Shown: one piece after another, positions 46,152 through 57,868 of the stretch
Layout: each line of letters opens with the position of its first letter
How positions within the stretch are numbered: position 1 is the first letter of the stretch
Source: Diphasiastrum complanatum
Lineage: Eukaryota; Streptophyta; Lycopodiopsida; Lycopodiales; Lycopodiaceae
DNA length: 64,000 nt
Direction: 5' to 3'
NCBI GenBank assembly: GCA_029204225.1
Contig: CM055100.1
Span: forward strand, 22,438,248-22,502,247
Translations under genes and position numbers: made by a program
Notes under the pieces: generated by a model
Seen by the model: the letters and a program-made list of their open reading frames with translations, nothing else
Databases searched by the model: none
Told to the model about the DNA's origin: nothing

Positions 46152-47368
46152 TGTAGCGCAGGCATCCCAAAGGGAGCCGGGAACCACGACTTAGCTTCCA
46201 GCCTTCAACTCTTGCCATCCAAACCCACTTGACATACAAGCAGCCAACTCGCCGACAACGATCAGACTTAACCCACTTGAAGTTCCGAAAACCAACATTG
46301 AGATCCAACCTGGCGCCATGCCAGATCGGGGGTCCCGATGTGGGTGACTTCCCTCCAAGCAAGCCGCCCGACATACATCAAACTTAACCAACTCGAAGCT
46401 TCGTTACAAACGAGTAACATCCAATCCAAGCAAGCGGTCTGACTTAAACCAGACTTAACCAACTGAAAGCTTCGTCACGAGCGCTGGAAGCCAACCTGGC
46501 GCCACGCCAGACTGGACAACCATAAACAGGTAACTTCCACCCAAGCAAGCCATCCAACTCAGCCGACAGGTTAGAGCCCGTTCCCCAAGAGCTTAACCCA
46601 TTCACGTTCATGCAAGGAACACTCAGAACCACAAGCCGTGACAGATATGGAGACAACCAGTTCCTGGACCAAATGATCCCTACAGCATACCGCTGGCGCC
46701 ACAGACCGAATGGTCCCGACGGCATACCGCTGGCGTCCTGGGATACGACTCTCATCTATGTGCCAAGTTAAAAATTTTTGAAAGCGGCCTTACAACTGGC
46801 GCTTTTACCAAACACTGAAACCCAGAAGGTAATCAGAGTCAGTTTGAGGAAAATACCACTTTATTGATAAATCTGAGAAGGTTACATTTCAAGTGTGTGA
46901 CCGACCCTAGTCTCCGGGGCGCTAGCATGCCAAGGCGAGAGCCATGAGAACATTCCAGCAAGGGAGGCTGAGACTTGGTTGGAGCTCGCCCTGAGTCGCA
47001 ACCCGCACTCCCCTATAGTATTGGTGTGATTCGACACCCCCCTCATACCAAGCACTCTACCCAGGCTGGTAAAGCACGTTTTTCTCTCTCTAGAATTTTC
47101 TCTTTCTAGAAAGTTATTTTCTCTCTCTAGATTTTATTGATCCCCAGGCTTCCTTTAATCATGCCTAGATCGTGTGAGGTGATTGCACATCGATCTGAGC
47201 TCTCTGGACTCCGCTAGAACCGATCAAAGATTTTCAGCCATAGGAACTTGGCGCCGGCTGGATTTTGGTCATAGTGGCGCCGGGAGCAGCAGGGGCGCTG
47301 CTGGCGCCTGGGACATAGTTGGCGTCGATGGCGCCGGAAGTAAAGCTTGTAAAGGTAGCTTTACAACA
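46152..47368 (-). repeat. LARD-4 3' LTR (1217 bp)
   Basis: TGTAGCGCAGG...AGCTTTACAACA in plus coordinates. Opposite orientation to the LTR ending 13 bases to its left. Confidence 0.85.
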
Positions 47369-48480
47369 TCCGCCCCACCTTTATAAAATCTGATGTCCTC
47401 ATCAGATGTCAGATTAAAGTAAAGGTGTCTCCCAATTAAAATAACTATACATTTAAGCTACTTGGCACAGTACTCAATTTACTGGCCACTTTTTATTAAC
47501 ATTGAAGCTGGCACACCACAAGTCGGAGGCTCAGCTCTTTGTACTGAAAATTACATAACTTGAAAATATATCTTCGTCTGGGAAAAGCGTAGATTTGATA
47601 TCGCTTTCGTAAAACCCGAGAACCTTATTAACTGGTGATAGAGGCCTTTCTTTGAAATGCTCGCCCTTGTCGCTTCTGACTTTCGACTTTGGAACTCCTT
47701 TGAGCTCCTGATTTGTCCTTGATGCACACTGTGTTGAGCTCCCTGAGCTCCAGATTTGATCAATTCCGCACAGGTATCAAGGCTCCTTGAGCCAAAGGAT
47801 TTATCGTTTGATTGCCCACTTTATGGTCCACTCCGTGCCTTGTTGCTTCTGCACCTTGATTTCTCTCCTTGTCCCAGCCTGATCTTGATACTTTTCCATC
47901 TTGGCTCTTTAAGGTAGGCAAAGATTGAGTACTCCGCAATGCACCTCTCACTTAGCTTGAAGTAGCTCTTTGAATCAGCCCAAATGTAACCATTGACCTC
48001 GTGGAAAGCCAAAGGGTCGCACCAGTTTGATCCGCATCCGAACTATCTCTTCGCGTTTGTTTGAAGCACCATGTCCGTCGCGCAAAACTTGACTTTCACA
48101 ATTCCATCACTGGTCAGTTGCCTCACAGTCAAAACAAGAAGTGTACATCGAGCTTGGCTTCAAGTAGCTCTCTTTTGAATCAGACACATTCACCCAGAGT
48201 TTGCACTAGTCCGATCTCAACGCAAACTGTTCCTTAGCGTCCGTTCGAAATACCAAGTCTCTCATGCAAGACTCAAGTTTCACAGTTCCTCTTCATTGAT
48301 CAGCTGCCTTACACGTAACACAAGCCAACGTACTCATTGTTACCTCATCATTGCTTGTCCAGAGAAAGCCTATAACAAACTTTCCTTTCCACAACAAAAA
48401 CCTATCAACTTATTAGGTCCAAAGTTCGCCAATCGTTCCTTCTCAAGCCATCAGCTCCTTGTATCACAAGCAATCATGCA
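46152..48480 (-). mobile_element. LARD-4: minus-strand LARD, 5' end missing
   Basis: 3' LTR 46152-47368 (1217 bp), polypurine tract, then interior 47369-48480 matching LARD-3 in part. It skips blocks: 48440 jumps to the sequence equivalent to 43310-43350. It stops at an unrelated sequence (ttgttttggaagg) at about 48481. No 5' LTR. Confidence 0.75.
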
Positions 48481-48592
48481 ATTGTTTTGGAAGGAAGAGT
48501 AAGAGGTAGTAATAAGGGAGAGGCTGAAAATGATGGAAGGGAAATGGAGAAGAGAAGTATAATGACCGCCAAGTGAAGATCTTCTCAAATCA

Positions 48593-49087
48593 TGTTACAT
48601 GCAACCAAAAGGACACATGTGGAGCAAAACCACCCCACCAACAGGAAATGGCTAGTCAATACCCTAACCACTTCACCCCCAAGCCAAGGTCATTGAATGC
48701 AAGAGAGGAGGAGATCCTGGCTTCTGAAATCAGAAAAGACTATGAGGAGATGGGCGAGTTCCACCATGTTATATTATCTCCAAATGATAGAGAATGTTCC
48801 CTCTAGGTTCCCTCCATTTCTATCAAAAGCAATTGACCTCCTATTCTTGCACAAAAGCCGTCATTCACTATGAAAAAGCTCCGTAGGTCCAATTAGAGTA
48901 CCCGGGCCCTCATAAGATCATTAATTACATTTCCGGCCAAGCCTGGAATGATGTGGCGTAACTAACAACCTTATACCACTGGAGTACCGGCTATCCATGT
49001 TAGAAATTATTCTGAATCCCACATATTGGACATGTGCGTAACATTCTTCCCCACTTGAACTAGTTCTGTCCTTAGAATTGGAAACTA
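48593..49087 (-). repeat. Inverted chromovirus 3' LTR with its polypurine tract
   Basis: LTR 48593-49043 (TGTTACATGCAACC...GTGCGTAACA in plus sense), then on the minus strand GTTCAAGTGGGGAAGAA, the polypurine tract, extending the match to about 49087. It is the reverse complement of 49281-49752. Confidence 0.7.
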
Positions 49088-49324
49088 GGGAAGTTCTTCT
49101 TTATGCTTTCAACCCCTTGGTGATCTTCTGGGTAATGAGCGAAGTTGATTATTTTCATCATGTTGTAGTTGTTGGATTGCAACATCATCATCTTCGGATT
49201 CGCTGCTTATTGATTAGGTGGAAGGGTCGGACCGTGGATGATGATTCGTGGGAAAGAGTTGGAAGCATAAAGAAATTTTCTTGTTTCCACTTCTGAGGAC
49301 AGAAGTAGTTCAAGGGGGGAAGAA
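49088..49324 (+). pseudogene. Gypsy pol C-terminus with chromodomain remnant
   Basis: The frame contains LIRWKGRTVDDDSWERVGSI, the core of a retroviral-type chromodomain, and stops shortly before the polypurine tract TTCAAGGGGGGAAGA (49310-49324). Everything upstream of the chromodomain is gone. It is followed directly by the 3' LTR. Confidence 0.65.
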
Positions 49325-49752
49325 TGTTACGTGCATGTCTAGTATGTGAGATTCCAAATAATTCATGTACTCTAGTGTATAAGGTTATTAGTTATGCCAC
49401 ATCATTCCGGGCTTGGCCATTAATGTAATATAATCTTATGAGGGACCAGGTGCTTTAATTGGACCTATGGAGCTTTTGCATGGTGATTGAAAGCTTTTGT
49501 ACAAGAATAGCAGGTCAAATGCTTTTGATAGCAATAGGGAGATCCTATAGGGAATATTCTTTATCTTTTGGAGAGTATAACTCTTGTAGGAACTTGCCCA
49601 TCTCCTCATTGTATTTTTTGATTTCAGAAGCCAGGATCCCCTCCTCTCTTGCCACCTAGGCTTGGAAGGTGAAGTGGTTAGGGTTTTGATTAGCCATTTC
49701 TTGTTGGTTGGGTGGTTTTGCTCCATAGGTGTCCTTTTGGTTGCATGTAACA
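49325..49752 (+). repeat. Chromovirus 3' LTR, plus orientation (428 bp)
   Basis: TGTTACGTGCATG...GGTTGCATGTAACA. Same family as 48593-49043, 50883-51067, 58792-59239 and more distantly 1237-1704. Confidence 0.8.
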
Positions 49753-49839
49753 GAATCTAAGGAGATCGTAATAACTATCGTAGCTTATATCATGGGAAGG
49801 CCTCCTCCTACTAAGAAAATGAATAAAATTTGTTGATTT

Positions 49840-50880
49840 GTACTAGAAAAACTTTAATGCTCGTGTATAGTTGTCACAGGCTTTGGGGAAGAATTATTTT
49901 ATAATTCAGTTTGCTAATACTCAAGAAGTTAGTACGGTGCTGGCTAATGGTCCTTACCTTTTTTGGGACAATCATGTCTATCTCACTTGCTACATAGACA
50001 TGTTTTATATAGAAGACACCTCATAGATGGAAGTGCCAGTATGAGTTGAGCTCCTTGTCTTCCCTTGAATGTGGAATCTGCTTCGGCCGGTTAGCCTACC
50101 ACTCCAGCCACACACCATGTATGAATATATTCCTAGAATGTGAGAGGGCTGAATGCCCCAATCAGACATAGTTGCTTGGTGCAAGTTCTCTCAACTTACC
50201 CTAAGCACAATGTCATGATTGCTCTTCAGGAAACCAAGTTATGGGGCTTCAATTAGCATTGTATCATTAAGAAGTTTGGAGCTGCTTACCACTATGTTGC
50301 TTCTCAGGCGCAAGGTACCCGTGGTGGTGTCTTAACTCTTGTTTCACGTGATTTGTCAAGTGCTGTCTAGTTAAATGGACCCTGCTGGTAAGTAGACACT
50401 CCTGCAACAGTGCAAATTGGGATTCACCTTTTCAATTCTTAACCTCTATGCCCCTTGTTATACCCCTGGCCGCATAGACTTTTGGGTTGCTCTTCTCTTT
50501 GTACAAGATGACCATCTCATTGTCCTTGGAGACTTCAACATGTATCTTAACCTAGGTGACTTGCCTCACTCTATCTCCCCCTCTAAGTTGGCGGCTTGGT
50601 GCTCTTTCCAACCTCTTCACTCCTCGATTGACACTTTGGAGATCCTTCAGGACTTCTCGCATCACACTTAAACCAATTGTGGTTCTAGCCCATCCTTTTG
50701 GTCTGCTTGGCTGGACCGCTTCTATATTTCTTCCTTTGGCCCTTGGTTGCATCCCCTGCATTCGAAGACTCACAACTTCACTATTCTTTCTGACCACTGA
50801 CCACAGTCAGATCCTTCTGAAGTGCCATTTTTTGGAAGCCCATGTCTTCCATTTTGTCACACCATTTGCTATGAATGCTT
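49840..50880 (+). pseudogene. Plant L1-type LINE remnant: DUF4283 part of ORF1 joined to ORF2 endonuclease
   Basis: 49850-50090 reads YFIIQFANTQEVSTVLANGP, YLFWDNHVYL and VPV*VELLVFP, the DUF4283 pattern of plant L1 ORF1. From about 50125 come fragments of an exonuclease-endonuclease-phosphatase domain: MIALQETKLWGFN, GTRGGVLTLVSRDLSS, FSILNLYAPCYTPG, LIVLGDFNMYLN, WSAWLDRFYISS and ILSDH. These contain the expected catalytic QETK, LGDFN and SDH residues. Several stops and shifts separate them, and the rest of ORF1, RT and the tail are missing. Confidence 0.75.
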
Positions 50881-50882
50881 CT

Positions 50883-51067
50883 TGTTACGTCCATGTCCAG
50901 TATGTGGGATTCGAAATAATTCTTGACATGGATAGTCGGTACTCCAGTGTATAAGGTTGTTAGTTATGCATGTCATTCCGCGATTGTCCGGTAATGTAAT
51001 TAATGATCTTATGAGGGCCCAGGTACTCTAATTGGACCTATAGAGATTTTGCATGGTGATTGACGAC
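50883..51067 (+). repeat. Partial chromovirus LTR
   Basis: TGTTACGTCCATGTCCAGTATG..., matching the first ~185 bp of 49325-49752. Cut on the right. Confidence 0.7.
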
Positions 51068-51264
51068 CTTTAGGACTTGAAAGACTGCTCAGAACCAAAG
51101 ATAAACAATTGAGGAATCGTTCTATCTTTGAGTTCTTGATTAGGTGGAAGGGTCTGAGGATGATTATCTATTGATAGAGAAGTATATAAACTTTAGATAG
51201 CATTAATTACATAAAAATCTCACAGAAATGGAAGAACAAACTTCGATTTGTGAGAGCCGACTAC

Positions 51265-51490
51265 TATTGAAGAAGCACTCAATTAGTCGGACTCTAATCT
51301 ATGGAGAAAAGCTATGGATAGAGAATACTCATCTCTAATCAAGAACTGGACTTGGACTATTGTTTGTAGTTGATTGCAAATGGATATTTAAGATCAAATA
51401 CAAAGTAGATAGAAGTATTGACTGAAGGAAAGCTCGACTTGTCCCAAGAAGATTTTCCCAGATATTGAATATCGACTACAACACACTTTT
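51265..51490 (+). pseudogene. Copia-Y RT N-terminal fragment
   Basis: Reads EPTTIEEALN*SDSNLWRKA, MDREYSSLIKNWTWTIV and VVDCKWIFKIKYKVD-like sequence. A homologous stretch appears at 54130-54260. The fragment stops where a second element's primer site begins (51518). Confidence 0.7.
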
Positions 51491-53340
51491 GGCTATCCTC
51501 AGATGTGTGAGTACACATGGTATAAGAGCTTGCCTAAGGATGGATGGCATCATGCTTTATGAAAATTGCTTGAAAAACAAGGTTTTGAGAGCTACTTTGG
51601 ACATAGTTTTCTATCAAGTGGATTTTGAGATTGAAAGGGGTCAAAATCATGATGATTTGATCCAGCCTTAGTACTATACGGACAGAGGTGCTCAGACACC
51701 TGTGATATCACATAACTTTGAGTTGGTGGTGTTTCTTCAAGGTAGATCCAAATCTAGTGCTTGATAGCTTGTTGGAAAGCTAGTGAAGTCTAGTCTGTGT
51801 CGCAATTTGTTTCAAGTCAAATGGATGCATCTTGAAAAAGTTATTGTCATTCAAAGTAAGGTGGGTAGGGCACTCAACCGGGTTGGGCATGCTAAGATAG
51901 GCTCACAACTAGCTTAGATCATCATAAATCCATGATTCAACATTGTCAATCTTGTTTAGGGTCAATCTAGGTATGATTTTGGATGCCATAGCCACATAGT
52001 TTCATGCAAATAAAGTGTATCTGAGTTTTTTTTGGAGTGTTTTAGTGCTTTTCAAGTTCTTAGAAGAAAGTTGGTTCAAGATATTGTTGTGCTTCATCTT
52101 TGGATAGAGGCAAGGTCTAGATTGAAGGAGATTGGCATATCTTGTGACATTGGTCTCACAAATTGATTGCAAGATATCAAATTGAATTTGGTTGGACACC
52201 ATTGTTTGATCTTTTTTTTTAGAGAGAAACAACACTTTTGGTTGTGTTGGATCCATTACAATTCAATTTCTCAAGGCAAGATGGGTTCCATACTATTGGA
52301 GCAAGGTGAGAGATTGACCACCTCCAATTATGCCATTTCTTAGGTGAGGATGGAGTCAATTTTGGTACTCCAAGATGTGAGGATATTGTTTGAGGAGTGC
52401 TCCAAGAAGTTCAAAAGTACAAGAAGAAGACAAGGATGGTTCTACATGTCATCAATATGAATGTATCCAATCATAGTATTGAGGGAGATTAGCTCATGCA
52501 CCTTGGCCAAGGAGGCTTGGGACACAATAAAATCCATTTATGAGGCCAAGAACACATCTAGATTGCTCACTCTTAGGAGTCAAATCTTTCAAAGCTACAA
52601 AACAGTGATGAGAGTGCCTCAAAATTTGTTATGAGAGTGAAAGATCTTCATAGTAATCCTTAATGGATTATGAGATGGATTTGACAACATTGTTCAATTT
52701 TATGCAATCAAGAAGGAGCTTCCAAGCTTGGAAATATAACAAGGAGTTCTCACTTCCGAGGAGTGTCGGCATGAGAACAAGATATTGAGGATCAATCAGC
52801 TTTCTTTGAAATATGGTGGAGAGGAGAAATCATTCTCCTCAAAGGACAAGCCAAGAGGAAGGGGCAAAGATCACATCAACGTTTCAAGGAGGACAAATCC
52901 AAGGAGGAGAGTGATGAGGATTCATCACATTCATCAACAAGTTGCAAATCCAATATGAAGTGCCTTTTTTGTGGTCAAAAGGGGCATTTTGCATCTAATT
53001 GTTTCAAGAAGAAAAAGTTCTTGAAGCAAGCTAATCTTACTAAAGAGAGTGAAGGTGAGGTAGAAGGGAGTTATGAGGAAGAATCTCTCGTGATGTCAAT
53101 GTACTCTTCTTCTAGTTTTGAAAATGGAAATGCATGGTGGATAGCCTAGTGGAGCTAGTTCTCATAAGACTAGTTTAAGGAAATTTTTCACTCATCTTCC
53201 AGCTTACAATGGATCTGAAAAGTTCTTTTTGTGCCTAATCTCACCATGAATCTCATTAGTGCTGTTCAAATGCTTGATGATGGCTTTCAAGTTGACTTTG
53301 GAAAAGATGCTTGCTTGATTAAGAGGGATGGTGAAGTGGT
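51491..53340 (+). pseudogene. Copia-A-related element: LTR tip, primer site, gag and protease scrap
   Basis: Primer site TGGTATAAGAGC at 51518-51529 preceded by an LTR tip (gagtacaca). Leader to about 52280. Degraded gag: MGSILLEQGERLTTSNYAI, EAKNTSRLLTLRSQIFQS and an intact CCHC knuckle CLFCGQKGHFASNCFKKKK at 52955-53015. A protease-adjacent stretch VPNLTMNLISAVQMLDDG follows (53235-53285). Homologous to the 16042-14987 gag, but this knuckle keeps all four ligands. Many stops; no integrase or RT follow. Confidence 0.7.
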
Positions 53341-54040
53341 AGATAACACTTGGCCGAGTAATCTGGAGGAGGTTCTCAAGATTTCGACCCAAAGTACTTC
53401 AAAGTCTGTGAAAAATCCAAAGGAGAGTGTAGTCAAGACCAAGAAGAATATGTGTAAGCATGTAAAGAAGCAGCCGAATGTAAACAAGTCCATCACAAAG
53501 GAAGATCTAAAGGATAATTCAAATTAGGATCACAATGTTGCAAAGCTATTCCAGAAAAATGTATCTGAAGAGGTGAGAGCTCCTATCAATAATAAACTGG
53601 AAAGAAATACAGCTCCAAATAAGGTAACCTTTGAGGAGAGGGATGAGGATTTACTATTGACTTTCAGATTATCTAAAGTTATTGTGGATTTAAAGCTGAA
53701 AGTCAAGAAGGTGGACTACGACATTAATGTATCTGATATTGGTTCTCTGAGACCAAACATTATATTCGAACAATTATTATCTGACAATAACTATTATCGA
53801 AAACAATTGAACTGTCTATCACAAAAAAAGAAGAAGATTTCTCTGCCTATAGTTGACCTCGGTGACTTAAGGGGACCTAATATTGATGTTACTATATCGG
53901 GCTGTCTTATTGAAAATGTACCCTTGATTCTAGATCAAGTGTCAACGTAATGGCAAAAGAAACAACTTTTGCTTGTAGCCAAGGAGAGTAGAGGACTAAT
54001 GATCACTTTCCAAGTGCAAGTCAAAGTTCACATCTGTACT
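53341..54040 (+). pseudogene. Possible Gypsy (Tat/Athila-like) gag-protease fragment
   Basis: Lysine-rich frame 53341-53527, then a 125-codon frame (53573-53950) ending ENVPLILDQVST. A neighbouring frame gives SSVNVMAKETTFACSQGE. Together they resemble a retropepsin LxDSGSSVNxM site with a base lost at about 53938. The preceding ISLPIVDLGDL-type block fits the region before Tat-type proteases. Identification rests on this short motif only. Confidence 0.4.
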
Positions 54041-54129
54041 TTCCCAAATCTGTACTAGTCTGACTAGTGAACTTGGACTTAATACATTTTCAACTGTTCC
54101 ATTCCCAAGAAAGCCTTGAGTTCTAGGTT

Positions 54130-55613
54130 CACTGAGTTGCATGTTAAATTTCCCAATCAAGAACTAGACTTGGACTATTGTTGAATTACCTACCAACAGA
54201 AATGTAGTTGATTGCAAATGGATATTCAAAATCAAACTCGACTTGTCGCCAGAGGATTTTCTCAGGTACGCAGTGTCAACTACACTGAGACTTTTAGTCC
54301 AGTAATTAAACATTCTTCAATCAGACTTCTATTATCATTTGCTGTTGCAACAGATTTGGAAATACATCAAATGGATGTATAGACAACATAACTTAATGGA
54401 GTTATCAAAGAAGACATTTACATGATGCAACCCAAGGTAAACAGAATCATGTATGTAAACTCCATAAAGCGCTTGATGGCTTGAAGCAATCTGCTCGACC
54501 ATGGTTTCAAAAGATCAACACTTTTCTTATCGATCATGGCTACAAACCAAGCACTTCAAATTCTAATGTCTACTTCAAGTCAGTGCAAGATTCTTTTATT
54601 ATTATCACTTTGTATGTGGATGACGCATTGCTTTTCAGCATCAATATCGATCTAGTAAAAGAAGCTAAGGCAATGCTATCCTCTGAATTCGACATGACCG
54701 ATCTAGGCGAAGCTCAGTATTGTCTAGGTATTCAAATCCAAAGACACAGCAAATAGAAGTTGATCTATATTACTCAACAAAGATACATTCACAATGTCTT
54801 AATCAAATATAATCTGATGACTTGCAAATTAGCTCTCTCACCGATGGACCAAGGACTGAAGATGTCGAAGGACCAATGTTAGACGATCGAAGAGGAGCAG
54901 ATGCGTGAGTATCCTTATCATTCGATAACAGGATCTCTTATGTACGCAATGATCTGTACCAGACCAAACACAGCTTTTGCAATCAGATCCTTAAGTCAAA
55001 TGATGACTAATCTTGGTATTACACATTGGAAAGCTCTTATTAGAGTTTTGAGATACATTTGAGCTACTATGGGCTCTTGCATTTGTTATGGAACAATCAA
55101 CAACGACAAAATCAATATTCTCAGTGGTTATTCAGATGCAAGTTGGGCAGGAGATATAGACACTCGTAAATCCACTTCTGGATTTATATTCTTCATCAAC
55201 AATGGTCCTATTTCATGGAACAGTCGCAAGCAAACTTCGATTGCTCTATCTTCTACTGAATCAGAGCACATTGTAGCCTCTCAAGCTACAAAGGAAGCAG
55301 TATGGTTGAGAGACTTACTTTCAGATGTTAGTCTGAAACAATATGTTCCGACAACTTTATTTTGTGACAATCAAAGTGCTATTGCTTTATCAGCCAACCC
55401 TAGATTTCATTCTAGGAGTAAGCACATTGAAATTAAGTATCACTATGTCAGAAGCAAAGTTTTCGACAAAGAGGTAAACTTGCAGTACTGTCGAACGCAA
55501 GATATGACAGTGGATATTTTCATGAAAGCACTAAGCTTGGATGCACACAAAAAGTTTTGTGCAGAACTAAGTTTGAAGGTCAAAGCATTCATGGATTCAA
55601 ATTAAGGAGGAGT
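54130..55613 (+). pseudogene. Copia-Y RT and RNase H with polypurine tract
   Basis: RT blocks: N*TWTIVELPTNRNVVDCKW, HKALDGLKQSARPWFQKI and catalytic LYVDDALLFS (~54612-54640), then AMLSSEFDMTDLGEAQYCLG. Then ITGSLMYAMICTRPNTAFAI (54937 on) and an open frame 55069-55605 with the RNase H: SGYSDASWAGD, ALSSTESEHIVASQ and CDNQSAIALSANPRF. Stops at 54193, 54378, 54754, 54879 and 55060 inactivate it. The tract AAGGAGGAG (55604-55612) precedes the LTR. Same family as 2452-2975. Confidence 0.85.
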
Positions 55614-55985
55614 GTCGGATTATTCTACTATTGGAGTGATTCATCTGAATAATCGATCTTTAATCTTCATCCACTTTACGATCCAGTTCTACAGTTTTTA
55701 TTTGTGTTTTTACACAGTTTGCAAAAATACTCAACAGGTGGCTCCGACATATCGAACATCATCCGACTTATCGATGATGCCGACGAAAGTAGAATGAGTC
55801 GACATATCGAAGAATGACAGTTATTTTCCCACTTGATATGAAGCTAAAGACTTGAACTAACTGCTTTGCAAGTAATTTTTTGGGAAGTCCTAACTGGATG
55901 GATGCCAGCACATTACGACCATTTACCAAATGCGACTACGGCCTGATTAGTTGTCCTACTAGATACTTTTTAGAGATCTGAATTG
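55614..55985 (+). repeat. Copia-Y 3' LTR (right end approximate)
   Basis: Starts TGTCGGATTATTC right after the polypurine tract; matches the minus copy at 2470. Contains repeated tcgacatatcga-type motifs (55745-55815). Confidence 0.6.
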
Positions 55986-57029
55986 GACTGACTGAGTGTT
56001 TGTGATGGGTTTTCACACGTGTGAGGCCGCTCATCCATTTGTTAGATCATTTACTTGTTGTTCTTGTTAGTTAAGTGCATGTTTTTGATCTAGATCAAGA
56101 TCTAATCAATAGAACTGTGAAAGATCAATAGAACTAGCATCCAAAACCTCTTGAGGATCAATTGAAGGTCCATTTATGGTCCTAAAATCAGTAAATTTAA
56201 CATGGTATTAGAGCCAATTACAAGAGCTTTGTAACATGATCTAGATCTCTTGGCGTTTTGTGTCTAGAATCTAGAATTGAGAGGGCGAGCTAGAATCAAG
56301 TGATAGCTTTATAATTTTTGGCTCAAATTTGAATGTAGGTTGTAGGTGTACTATTCAAACATGTGAGTTGCTACTGAACCTATCTTGCAGTGCCAAAATT
56401 CAATTTGATCTAATAATTTACATAAATCACTGAAGTGAATTTATGAGAGCTTAGATCAGGTCAAGAGAAGTGATTTTTTTAGACCTAGTTGTGTTTCTTC
56501 GGAAGTGGAGAGAACTAGAGGATTCTTTGCCAATAATCATAGATCTAGTGAGTGATTTGCTAGCACCAAGGATTGATCTCATTGTACCATCATTCAAACT
56601 TTGTGTAAGAGTGATTGGGGCGAGACTAGCAGCCTGTGAAGAGCTAGAAGTCTACCTTGGATCATCCTTAAGTTAAGTCTTAATAAACGTCTAGAGTCAA
56701 GTCATTCTAAGATGGCATCTATGAGTGCATACCTTCTTGAAGCCAATGAGAGGCTCACATCTACCAACTATGCCATTTGGAAAGTGAGAATGGAGTCACT
56801 ATTAGTGCTCCAAAATTTCAATGATATTGTCCTTGGTGAGGACGAGGAACCTCAAGGAGGGCAAGAGTTGGTAAGATATAAGAAAAAGGCAAGATTGGCC
56901 TTACATTGCATTAAAATGAATGTGAGCAATGACCTCTTGAAAGAGGTGGCCTCTTGCATCTTGGCCAAAGAGGCTTGGGATATATGAATCCAACAACACT
57001 TCAAGAGTCCTTATGCTTAGGAATCAAGT
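55986..57029 (+). pseudogene. Copia-A-related 5' end: LTR tail, primer site and gag N-terminus
   Basis: LTR tail to 56202 (tttaaca), primer site TGGTATTAGAGCC at 56203-56215, leader, then gag from 56712: MASMSAYLLEANERLTSTNY, AIWKVRMESLLVLQ and ALHCIKMNVSND, ending with a stop in AKEAWDI. About 91 codons survive. A TGTTGGGGTG sequence cuts it at 57030. The leader frame at 56470-56676 is not recognisable. Confidence 0.7.
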
Positions 57030-57868
57030 GTTGGGGTGCTCCCGAATAAATTAGGTGCAGAAGAAGAGACACAGCTCCAACATAGAGAACTTTACAAGAT
57101 CTTTACCAAAACTACAACAAAGTATTAACTTAGATCGAATGGAGGAATGTCTTGGTAGGTGTCAGAGACAACCATGAAGGGAGCGAATAATTAGGCGTAT
57201 GAGATAGCCATGCTTCGTTCGAGATTAGACATTCCGAATTGAGTGTGTGTCAATAGGGGAAAAAAATTATCAAAAAACATTCGTAGTGCAATACACATAA
57301 GAAGAATAGAGAATCTGAATTAAGCACTTGTGAATACAACCATCCGATCACAATCCTATGCCCAAGAATGGTTCACAATAATGGTGCACTGTGTGCAATG
57401 ATCTTACTTAGCTAGTTATAGATTAAATTACTATCTCTATTTTTTGAACGGCTTTCACTCTCTCTAAGATCTCTGATCCTATGGAATCAGATAATTAAGA
57501 CACAACGGAGTTCGCGCAAGAACTCTGTTTTACTCTTCTCCACTTGCATGTATGTTCATCACATGTTGTCTCATCATCATTTATGTGGGTTGTCGTTATG
57601 TATATATGTACATGGAGCAGTTACAATGACTACGTGGGCAACGAGCGTGAAATAGTGCAATTACTGAAAAGTGCTAAAGTGAATTATGACGTAGTCTGCA
57701 TTTGAACAGGGCAATGTGGATGACATGGATCTCGAACCGAAGACTTTGACTTCGGAGGAGAATGAAAAGGATGTAGTCGAATATTTTGAACTCGAAGAGT
57801 TCATTGTCGATCTCGCTTCTGCTTCAGTTGATTATTGCGCAGACGTTCAACTTCAGTAAGTAAGATTT
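57030..57868. repeat. LTR-like sequence starting TGTTGGGGTGCTCC, plus unknown interior
   Basis: The abrupt end of Copia gag at a TGTTGGGG start suggests an LTR boundary. No coding is seen except a short acidic frame around 57720-57840 (EDEN/EELE-rich), too short to call. Confidence 0.35.
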
